Source: an uncultured Bacteroidales bacterium
Lineage (GTDB): Bacteria; Bacteroidota; Bacteroidia; Bacteroidales; UBA932
Length of the DNA stretch: 64,000 bases
Reading direction: 5' to 3'
Assembly (NCBI GenBank): GCA_900541925.1
Contig: UQMB01000011.1
Location: 30,674 to 94,673 of the forward strand
How positions within the stretch are numbered: position 1 is the first letter of the stretch; the number at the start of each line of letters is the position of its first letter. This document shows, piece after piece, positions 50,301 to 58,098 of this stretch. Made by a program: the position numbers and the translations under genes. The notes below the pieces were generated by a model. The model saw nothing but the letters and a program-made list of their open reading frames with translations, was not told the DNA's origin and ran no database searches.

Positions 50301-53123
50301 ATGAAAGGGAAAGGACTGGCGACATGCCTTGCGACATTGCTGACAATCTGCACACCGATTGCCAGCGCCCAGCCTCCCCACTATTTCACATGGTACGGAA
50401 GCGCGGGCAACCAATCACTGAAGACAATCCACAAAATCACACAGGACGGAGCCGGGTATATATGGATCGCCACCTGGGACGGGCTGCTCATGTTCGACGG
50501 GCACGACTTCACGCGGCACTCCCTCCCCCAGGACAGGATGACCAACCGCTTCATCAACGTCACCGTGGATTGCAACGACGACATCTGGGCACCGGCATAC
50601 GACAACCGCCTGTACCGCTTCAACAGGCAGAGCGATACATTTGAAGAAATAGAGAGCGGGGCAGTATCCGAATCCGGATACTACATATCCCCCGACAAGA
50701 AGCAGATATGGCGTCTCGGCTCGACCGGCAGACTGACAAGAATTGACATAGCTTCGGACAGGAGCTGCCGGACATCCGATGTCCCGCTGCCGGAAGGAGG
50801 CGCAAAGGCAACAGGAATCTTCTTTCAAAAAGACGGAAAGATGTGGATTCTCACCGACAAAGGTCCTCTGTGCGATGGACATCTCGTCCTGCCCATACCC
50901 GTCTTATGCGCCGCGGAAAGTGAAGGCGCACTGTTTTTTGGAGCGCCGGGCGGCATCCTCTACCGCCATACGGAATCATCGGACAGGCAATACCGCCTCC
51001 CGACGCGGAACGGCATCACCGCCATCACCCATGTCCCCCTCCGCAATGAAATGATAGCCGCGACCTCAGAATCGGAATTGTTCCTTCTGAACCTCGGAGA
51101 CGGCAGCGCCACACCCCTGCATTCCGGTTCGCTGCAGGCAGGCGGGCAGATAAACTTAATCACCGACAGCGCCGGGCAGTTATGGGCACACTCCAACCTG
51201 GGAGGGATAGACTGGTACAATCCCGACAAGCGCCGGCTCGAACCTTTCTTCGACAACTCGGTCCAACAGGCATGGAACGGCGAGAACAGGGCTACGGCCG
51301 TATTCTCGGACAGACAGGGAATCCTATGGGTCGGAACCAACTGGAACGGCCTGATGAAAGTCGTGTTCAACGAAGATCATTTTTTTCTTAATGAACCGTC
51401 AGGCTCAAACAGAGGCGGAGTCACCCCAGACAACAGCGTCAGGGCTCTAATGGAAGACAAGGACGGGAACATCTGGGCCAGCACGAAAAACGGGCGCGTC
51501 CACATCTACGATGCCGGAATGTCAAAAATCGGCGAACTGCAATCCGATGGATCGGTAAAACCGGGGCGAGGCAGAGATTTCGGCAGCATCTATTCAATAA
51601 ATCAAGACTCCGGCGGGACCATATGGATGGGATCGAGACGAGACGGGCTGTTCATGCTGACTCCGACAAGTGACAGGCACTATTCAATCCAGCACTTCTC
51701 CGTCGACAAGGAGTCCTACTACGGACTCAACGGCAAGGAGATCTTCTCCGTAGCCCCCGACTCTTCCGGCAGAATATGGCTGGCCACCTTCGATGACGGG
51801 CTGTCTTATCTCGACACGGCCACGGAGGAATTCATCAGCAAGAAGAACCGCCTTCATTTCCCGACGGAACACCGCAACCGTCTCCGTTTCGTGACGCACT
51901 CCCCGGACGGGAAACTCTATGCCTGCGGCACGCTCGGTATCTTCATCTGCGAAGACATGTCACGGGCCCCGGAAGATCTGACATTCACCAACTATCTCCT
52001 GTCCAGCGCAGAGACAAATCAGTCCAATGTCAAGGATGTGCAGCACATGACAATAACCCGGGACGGCACAGTGTACGCCTGCACCTACGGAGGAGGCTTC
52101 TACCGCTTCCCGGACAAGGTGCTCGGGACAAAGGACGGAATGATGTCCGATTTCACCCTCGCGTCGGTACAGGACAGATCCGGCAACATCTGGATAGCCA
52201 CAGATGACGGCCTCAACAAATACAACCCGGGAAATGGCAGCATAGAGGGATTCTCATATGAAAGGCTCGGCTATAAAGTCCGGTTCAACGAAGGGGCGCC
52301 GCTACTCGCATCGGATGGCAATGTGTATTTCAACACCAGCGGCGGCATACTCCACTTCGACCCGTCACACATATCGAACAGTGCCTACATCCCGGTCATC
52401 AACATCCGTTCCCACAATCAGTCAAGGCCCCTGGTATGCACCGCCGGGAAAGATGTGAGCATTGATTTCCAAGCGATGGACATGACCGACCCGGAAAGGA
52501 TTATCTATTACTACAGGGTGGACCACGGGGAGTGGCACAACATCGGGAATGCACGGAATCTCAAACTGCATTCCCCGAAAATCGGACAGCACACCTTGGA
52601 ATTGCGCTCCACCAACGGCAACGGGATTGATGTCGAGAACACTGTCCAAGTAAGGATGCTGATAAAGGCGCCGTTCTACCTTTCATGGTGGGCCTTTGCC
52701 GTCTATCTGACAACTCTGCTCTCTGCCGGCGGGACACTGATCTACAAGAAATATAAGAGGATACAAGAAGAGGAGCCGTACTACGGCAGGCTGAGAGGAT
52801 CGGACAGAGTCTTCGTAAAATGCCTGGTGGAATATGTCTCAGAGCATATAGAGGAGACAGACCTCGATGTCTCGAAAGTAGCCAAGGCGCTGAATGTGAG
52901 CCGATCCAGGCTATTCGAAAAAACAAAGTCCATACTCGGCACCTCTCCGGCCGCAATCATCAGGGAGATACGCTTCAAACGAGCCACGGACCTCATAAGG
53001 AGCGGGGAACACTCATTGTCAGAAGTAGCATACATGAGCGGGTTCAACGACACCCATTATTTCAGTACCGCATTCAGGCAAAGATTCGGCATGACACCGG
53101 GAGAATACAGAAAAAGACTTTAA
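50301..53123 (+). CDS. Membrane-tethered propeller/AraC regulator without histidine kinase
   Basis: The start is at ATG 50301 (MKGKGLATCLATLLTICTPI), giving 940 residues. A signal peptide is followed by periplasmic Reg_prop propeller repeats (ITQDGAGYIWIATWDGLL, MEDKDGNIWASTKNGRV, VQDRSGNIWIATDDGLNKY), a Y_Y_Y domain (about 690-785), one membrane helix (about 795-817), and then an AraC helix-turn-helix (about 845-940). The kinase, ATPase and receiver domains of normal hybrid two-component systems are missing. It should sense a pectic oligosaccharide outside and act on DNA directly, like SusR or ToxR. Likely target: the divergent susC promoter. Confidence 0.93.
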   Translation: MKGKGLATCLATLLTICTPIASAQPPHYFTWYGSAGNQSLKTIHKITQDGAGYIWIATWDGLLMFDGHDFTRHSLPQDRMTNRFINVTVDCNDDIWAPAYDNRLYRFNRQSDTFEEIESGAVSESGYYISPDKKQIWRLGSTGRLTRIDIASDRSCRTSDVPLPEGGAKATGIFFQKDGKMWILTDKGPLCDGHLVLPIPVLCAAESEGALFFGAPGGILYRHTESSDRQYRLPTRNGITAITHVPLRNEMIAATSESELFLLNLGDGSATPLHSGSLQAGGQINLITDSAGQLWAHSNLGGIDWYNPDKRRLEPFFDNSVQQAWNGENRATAVFSDRQGILWVGTNWNGLMKVVFNEDHFFLNEPSGSNRGGVTPDNSVRALMEDKDGNIWASTKNGRVHIYDAGMSKIGELQSDGSVKPGRGRDFGSIYSINQDSGGTIWMGSRRDGLFMLTPTSDRHYSIQHFSVDKESYYGLNGKEIFSVAPDSSGRIWLATFDDGLSYLDTATEEFISKKNRLHFPTEHRNRLRFVTHSPDGKLYACGTLGIFICEDMSRAPEDLTFTNYLLSSAETNQSNVKDVQHMTITRDGTVYACTYGGGFYRFPDKVLGTKDGMMSDFTLASVQDRSGNIWIATDDGLNKYNPGNGSIEGFSYERLGYKVRFNEGAPLLASDGNVYFNTSGGILHFDPSHISNSAYIPVINIRSHNQSRPLVCTAGKDVSIDFQAMDMTDPERIIYYYRVDHGEWHNIGNARNLKLHSPKIGQHTLELRSTNGNGIDVENTVQVRMLIKAPFYLSWWAFAVYLTTLLSAGGTLIYKKYKRIQEEEPYYGRLRGSDRVFVKCLVEYVSEHIEETDLDVSKVAKALNVSRSRLFEKTKSILGTSPAAIIREIRFKRATDLIRSGEHSLSEVAYMSGFNDTHYFSTAFRQRFGMTPGEYRKRL

Positions 53124-53180
53124 GAATTCTTAATTTTTCGATTCTTTTCACTAACTTGTGGGCAACAAGCATTAAAACGC

Positions 53181-54377
53181 ATGAAAAAGTGTATTGCCTT
53201 ATGGGCTTGCGCCACAGCGCTCGCCGTTCTTGTCGCCGGATGCGACAAGGAGAAAAAACCTGTTGAAGAAGCGGTCACCGTCCCGAGCGATGCCGTGAAC
53301 CTTAATGCGGCTGGAGAAACAGCCAATTCCTACATCGTAGCCCCCGGAAAAACATCCGTTTTCTCGGCACAGTTCAGAGGCAACTCCAAGACCGAGACTG
53401 TAGGTGCAGCCGTATCCGCCGAACTGCTCTGGCAGGATGCCGCATCTCTCATCAAAGATGTCTACTATGTACCGGAGACCGGTCAGGTAGTCGTGAGTGC
53501 CGGCAAAGCGTCCGGCAATGCCCTCGTCGCCGTCAGGGACGCCAAAGACAACATCCTCTGGAGCTGGCACTTGTGGGTAAGCGATTATGATCCTGCCGCC
53601 AGCCTCTGGAGCAGCCCTGCCGCCACCGGCGGGACAGTGTGGAAATTCATGGACCGCAACCTCGGAGCGTCAAGCGCCGACGCGGACGACTGGAACAGCA
53701 AGGGCCTCATCTACCAGTGGGGACGCAAGGACCCGTTCAAGGGAGCCGTCTCATTCACGGTCCAGAACGAAGACTACTCCTATTCTGTCACCGGAGAGCC
53801 TGTCCTCTACGACATTGATAACCGCGCCGTCAAAGCGACGGCATTCGAAAATGCCGAAGGCTTCGGCACATACGAGAAGAGCATCCAGAACCCTACCGTG
53901 TTCTACAAGATCCTCAAGGACGGAGACGGAGTGAACATCCCTAAGTCAAAGGACTGGAGGGACAGCTCTGACGACGATGCATGGGGCGGCGTAAGCCTCT
54001 CAAAATCAGTCAACGACCCTTGCCCTCCGGGCTACAAGGTGCCTGTATGCGCCGCCAACGGTGACCACCCTTACGAATGGCACGACTACAGCAAGGCCAC
54101 CTGGGACGCGACCAACTACGGCATGGTCCAGGACGGACAGTGGTGGCCGGCCTGCGGCACCCGCGTCAACTACAGCGGCGGCCTTGACTTCCCTCAGGTG
54201 AATCCATACAGCGGCATGTGGCTCGGCACAGCAGGCAAGGCCAGCGCCGACCTCGAAGCCAATCCTGCCCTCTACGGAAGATACACTTTCGTGAGCAAAG
54301 GCAAGCGCCTCTACAACAAGTACGACCAGAAAGACTCACGCTCACAGGGCCTTTCTGTGCGTTGCGTAGCCGAATAA
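53181..54377 (+). CDS. FISUMP-like surface lipoprotein (paralogue of 38156-39400)
   Basis: This 398-residue protein has lipobox Cys21 (AVLVAGCDKEK). The same layout as the other copy is seen: NANSYIVAPGK-type sequence (here TANSYIVAPGK), ILWSWHLWVSD, MDRNLGASSAD, YQWGRKDPFKG, DPCPPGYKVP, and C-terminal VRCVAE. It follows the regulator by 57 bases in the same direction and is closed by a terminator. The function is unknown; position beside the pectin locus suggests surface glycan contact, but this is inference. Confidence 0.82.
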   Translation: MKKCIALWACATALAVLVAGCDKEKKPVEEAVTVPSDAVNLNAAGETANSYIVAPGKTSVFSAQFRGNSKTETVGAAVSAELLWQDAASLIKDVYYVPETGQVVVSAGKASGNALVAVRDAKDNILWSWHLWVSDYDPAASLWSSPAATGGTVWKFMDRNLGASSADADDWNSKGLIYQWGRKDPFKGAVSFTVQNEDYSYSVTGEPVLYDIDNRAVKATAFENAEGFGTYEKSIQNPTVFYKILKDGDGVNIPKSKDWRDSSDDDAWGGVSLSKSVNDPCPPGYKVPVCAANGDHPYEWHDYSKATWDATNYGMVQDGQWWPACGTRVNYSGGLDFPQVNPYSGMWLGTAGKASADLEANPALYGRYTFVSKGKRLYNKYDQKDSRSQGLSVRCVAE

Positions 54378-54400
54378 TCAGCATCGCTCAACTATATCAG

Positions 54401-54430
54401 GCCGTTTCCTTGCCGGGAAACGGCTTTTTT
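54401..54430 (+). terminator. Rho-independent terminator
   Basis: GCCGTTTCC pairs with GGGAAACGGC around a short loop, followed by six T residues. It ends the FISUMP-like gene. Confidence 0.93.
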
Positions 54431-54445
54431 ATGTACCTTCGCGTC

Positions 54446-55222
54446 ATGGTTTACAGACAGCTGACAAAGGAAGAATATGATGATTTCGCAGGCAGGATCC
54501 TCTACGAGGACAACCACCTCCTGATCGTCGACAAGAAAGTCGGGGAGATAACCCAGGGAGACAAGACGGGCGATGAATGCCTGGCCGAGTCATACAAGGC
54601 ATTCATAGCCCGGCGTGACGGGAAGCCGGGGCTGGTGTTCCTCGGTGTGCCACACAGGCTCGACCGCCCGGTGAGCGGCATCTGTGTGCTCGCCAAGACA
54701 TCCAAGGCCCTTGAAAGGCTGACGGCGATGTTCCGCGACGGGGAAATCCACAAAAGATACTGGGCCCTCTGCTGCGCCGCGCCGCATCCATCCGAGGGAC
54801 ACCTGGAAGACTGGCTCGTACGCAACGAGAAACAGAACAAGACCTACGCCATCGCATCCGTAGACAAGGAGAAGCCGAGGCAGGACGCCAAGCTCGCCAA
54901 ACTCAACTACCGCTACCTGCTGAGCACCGACAGATACCATCTCGTGGAAGTCGAACTGCTCACCGGGCGGCACCACCAGATACGCTGCCAGCTGAGCCAT
55001 GCGGGCTGCGTGATAAAGGGAGACCTCAAATACGGAGCTCCCCGCTCCAATCCTGACGGAGGCATCTGCCTGCAGGCCCACGAGATCCGCTTCGTCCACC
55101 CGGTCAAGAAGGCTCCGATATGCGTCAGCGTGCAAGTGCCTTCCAGTTGGAAAGGCGTCAGACAAGCCCTGAGCGACGCCGGATTGAATACTCCCCCGGA
55201 GTCTCTCCCATATTCAGTTTGA
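54446..55222 (+). CDS. RluA-family pseudouridine synthase
   Basis: The start is at ATG 54446 (MVYRQLTKEEYDDFAGRILY), giving 258 residues. The catalytic motif is VPHRLDRPVSGICVLAKT (with Asp in HRLDR), followed by KRYWALC and the C-terminal TGRHHQIRCQLSHAGCVIKG. There is no N-terminal S4 domain. It isomerises uridine in rRNA or tRNA; the target site is unknown. TACCTTCG just upstream is a possible -7 element. The last 65 bases overlap the convergent AraC gene. Confidence 0.94.
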   Translation: MVYRQLTKEEYDDFAGRILYEDNHLLIVDKKVGEITQGDKTGDECLAESYKAFIARRDGKPGLVFLGVPHRLDRPVSGICVLAKTSKALERLTAMFRDGEIHKRYWALCCAAPHPSEGHLEDWLVRNEKQNKTYAIASVDKEKPRQDAKLAKLNYRYLLSTDRYHLVEVELLTGRHHQIRCQLSHAGCVIKGDLKYGAPRSNPDGGICLQAHEIRFVHPVKKAPICVSVQVPSSWKGVRQALSDAGLNTPPESLPYSV

Positions 55223-56135
55223 AGGCCATACTGAAGGTCACGCTCGAATTGAACCCCGACCTGTCGGCAAGCTGCCCCACTGTCAGGCGCGGGTTCCCGT
55301 CAAGGAGTTCCACGGCATAGTGAATCCTGTAGCCGTTGACGAACTGGCGGAAGTTCTTGCCGGTGATAGTGTTGATGGTCCTCGATATATACGTCTTGTT
55401 GGTGAAGGCGGAGCTCGCCAGATCCTGAAGGGTGTATTCCGAATCGAGAAAAGGCCTGTCCTTCTCCATTATCCTGAGGATCCGCCCGAATATGGCCTGC
55501 ATCTTCTCCCGTTCGTCACTGTCCTCCCCTCTTGCAGCTTCGGACGAGATGTCGGAAGCGCTCCGGATCATCTGCTTGACGACACGCTCCATATTAAAGC
55601 TCATGACAAGGCAGTGTCCGGAAACGGAACGATAGTACATGATTATATAGAACCCCGTCGCCAGGACAGCTATCGGGACGCAGGCCCAGGCCACTTTCTC
55701 AAGAGCCCAGAGGAGCAGCGCGCCGATACCGGCGCACAGGGAGAACAGCATCCTCGAATGGGACTCCAGCGAATGCCACACGGCCCGCGGTTCGAACAGT
55801 TTCCGCAGCACGGAGCAACGCTCCATAAAGCGGAAAAGGTCATAAGCCAAAACGACAAACAGGCACGACGCCACATAAAGCGACGGATTGAAGCCCAGCA
55901 CGAAGAACAGCAACTCGACCATCAGTATCACTCCCGAGAACACAACCCACGGGGCAAGTCCCTCATCGGCCACGGGTTGCATGACAAGAAGCAGCGACGC
56001 GGCAAGGACGGAATAGACCACTGTCTCCGGTATCACATCCCCCTCAGGCCATATCAAGGATGCCGCCACCGGCGCCAGCAGGCAACCGACAGACAGCGCA
56101 CGCATCACTTGATGTATAGAACAGATACCGGACAT
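55158..56135 (-). CDS. AraC-type transcription factor with polytopic membrane domain
   Basis: This 325-residue protein has an N-terminal half (about 1-180) with five or six hydrophobic helices (for example TVVYSVLAASLLLVMQPVA, WVVFSGVILMVELLFFVLGF, VPIAVLATGFYIIMYY). A linker and an AraC helix-turn-helix follow at about 230-325 (LQDLASSAFTNKTYISRTIN, VGQLADRSGFNSSVTFSMAF, GETPGEYS). It is a membrane-bound one-component regulator. The signal and targets are unknown; neighbours give no clear hint. Its C-terminal end overlaps rluA. Confidence 0.9.
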   Translation of the reverse strand: MSGICSIHQVMRALSVGCLLAPVAASLIWPEGDVIPETVVYSVLAASLLLVMQPVADEGLAPWVVFSGVILMVELLFFVLGFNPSLYVASCLFVVLAYDLFRFMERCSVLRKLFEPRAVWHSLESHSRMLFSLCAGIGALLLWALEKVAWACVPIAVLATGFYIIMYYRSVSGHCLVMSFNMERVVKQMIRSASDISSEAARGEDSDEREKMQAIFGRILRIMEKDRPFLDSEYTLQDLASSAFTNKTYISRTINTITGKNFRQFVNGYRIHYAVELLDGNPRLTVGQLADRSGFNSSVTFSMAFKLNMGETPGEYSIRRRSGLV

Positions 56136-56220
56136 TCCCTTTATATGACTGAAACGAATATAGACGAAAACACCCGCCCTGACAATCGCCAGAACGGGTT
56201 TCCCGTGAAGTTTTTATGTT

Positions 56221-57165
56221 TTATGATATCTTTTTCTGTTTTTTATCAGCCTTGATGGTGTCGAAGCCCTGACCATAGACTCCGGTCACGGAATTGACAG
56301 AGATAAAGGCATTGGGGTCTATCCTGTTGATGTACTTCAGGAGGATGTTGAGATCCGTCTTGCGCGTGATTATCATAAGGACTTCCGTACTGTGCTTGGT
56401 GTACCAGCCCTTGCCGTCAAGCACCGTCACACCCCTGTGGAGATCCTTGACCACGGCATCAGCTATCTCCGCATACTTCGGAGAGAGCACGAAAAGCTGG
56501 ACGGACTGCCTGGAACCTGACAGATACAGGTCCACCACCGTGCCGTTCGTGAGGACGAGGATGAAACCATACACCACCGTGGTTATCTTGTCCGCCCAAG
56601 GCATAGGCGAGCCGTCCTGCATATAGGAAGGAATAAAGAATGACGAGGTGATGATGACCACATCCATCAGGAGAATCATCCTGCCGGGCGACACGTTGCG
56701 GTATTTGTTGACCACCAGGGCGATGATGTCGGTGCCTCCCGTACTTCCCCCCTGGGATATGGTCATGCCGATACCGAATCCTGCCATCATTCCGCCCATT
56801 ATCGTGCACATCAGCTTACCGTTGCCGAGGGCCAGGATATCAATGATGTCCTGCGGTATGGCACTCTGGAAAAAATTGAGACAGGCCGACGCGAATATGA
56901 TCGCATAGATGGTCTTGCCACCGAATCCCTTGCCGAGTATGAAGAACGAGGTGATGAGCAGCACCGCATTGATCACGAAATAGCTATAACCTATCTTGAT
57001 TCCGGTAGCATATTGGATGATGGACGAAATACCCGTAACCCCGCCTCCGATGAGATTGTTCGGAACCAGGAATAGCGACCAGCCCACAGTATAGGCGAGA
57101 AGGCCGATGGTGATCAGGGTATATTCTTTGACCCCGGTCCAGAATGTCCTGTTAATCAATGGCAT
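56221..57165 (-). CDS. YitT-family membrane protein (downstream copy)
   Basis: This 314-residue protein has five or six membrane helices and a C-terminal cytoplasmic DUF2179 domain (GVTVLDGKGWYTKHSTEVLMI). SQGGSTGGTDIIALVVNKY is characteristic. The family is widespread, with unknown substrate. It lies 3 bases after the homologous gene 57169-58098. Confidence 0.92.
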   Translation of the reverse strand: MPLINRTFWTGVKEYTLITIGLLAYTVGWSLFLVPNNLIGGGVTGISSIIQYATGIKIGYSYFVINAVLLITSFFILGKGFGGKTIYAIIFASACLNFFQSAIPQDIIDILALGNGKLMCTIMGGMMAGFGIGMTISQGGSTGGTDIIALVVNKYRNVSPGRMILLMDVVIITSSFFIPSYMQDGSPMPWADKITTVVYGFILVLTNGTVVDLYLSGSRQSVQLFVLSPKYAEIADAVVKDLHRGVTVLDGKGWYTKHSTEVLMIITRKTDLNILLKYINRIDPNAFISVNSVTGVYGQGFDTIKADKKQKKIS

Positions 57166-57168
57166 AAT

Positions 57169-58098
57169 CTATTTTTTCTTTCTGCCGAACTTCACTCCGG
57201 CCTTTATTTCCTCGAATCCCTCACCATAGACATTGTTGGTAGGGGAAACCGACATGAACGCCTTCGGATCAGTCTCCCTGATGACTTTCGTCAAGGAAGG
57301 AAGCTCTCTCTGGCTGATGAGAATATAAAGCACGTTCTTTTCTTTCTTGGTGAACCAGCCCTGCGCCTTGAGCACGGTCACGCCGCGGTCCATGTTCTGG
57401 ATGATGTGGTCCGCAATCTCGCCATACTTCTCCGAGAACACCATCAGCTGGTATGAAGAACGCTTTCCGCCGACCACGGTGTCAATCATCATGGAGAACA
57501 CCACCACCTCCTCAAGCGCATAGCACATGTCGGAGAAGTTCTTGTCCGGCAGGAACAGGAGCATGGCGCAGATGACAAGGTCAGCCACAAGGAAAGCCAT
57601 ACTCAAGGACACGGGCCAATACTTGTTGACCATGAGAGCCACGATGTCGGTGCCTCCGGTGCTTCCGCCGTAGCGCAGCACCAGACCGATGCCGACCGCC
57701 TCAAAGACGCCCGCCACTATAGGGATGAGGACGCGCTCCTGGATGTAGAAGAACCCTCCGGGCACGCAATGCAGCACCCCCAGCCGCGACACGAGCCCCA
57801 TAGCCAGGGTCGAGACGGCGATACAGTAGATTGTCTTGAAGCCGAAACCGATTCCCATCAACAGCACCGCTATTATGATGAGCACGGCATTGATGACAAC
57901 ATATGAATACTGTGCCTTGATGAACCCGGCAGTCGCATACTGGATGACGGTACAAAGACCCATCATCCCTCCGGCGCCCATACCGTTAGGAATCAGGAAG
58001 CACTCCCAAGCCATAGCGAAGAAGAAGCAGGCCATGGTAAGCATGAAATAATCCCGCAGGACCTTCTTCACATCGATTTTTTCAAATTTGATCTGCAT
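57169..58098 (-). CDS. YitT-family membrane protein (upstream copy)
   Basis: This 309-residue homologue of the next gene has the same architecture: membrane part with RYGGSTGGTDIVALMVNKYW, and a DUF2179 end (GVTVLKAQGWFTKKEKNVLYI). The pair arose by tandem duplication; the proteins may form a heteromer. Its ATG is directly adjacent to the leuS stop, so expression is probably coupled to leuS. Confidence 0.92.
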   Translation of the reverse strand: MQIKFEKIDVKKVLRDYFMLTMACFFFAMAWECFLIPNGMGAGGMMGLCTVIQYATAGFIKAQYSYVVINAVLIIIAVLLMGIGFGFKTIYCIAVSTLAMGLVSRLGVLHCVPGGFFYIQERVLIPIVAGVFEAVGIGLVLRYGGSTGGTDIVALMVNKYWPVSLSMAFLVADLVICAMLLFLPDKNFSDMCYALEEVVVFSMMIDTVVGGKRSSYQLMVFSEKYGEIADHIIQNMDRGVTVLKAQGWFTKKEKNVLYILISQRELPSLTKVIRETDPKAFMSVSPTNNVYGEGFEEIKAGVKFGRKKK

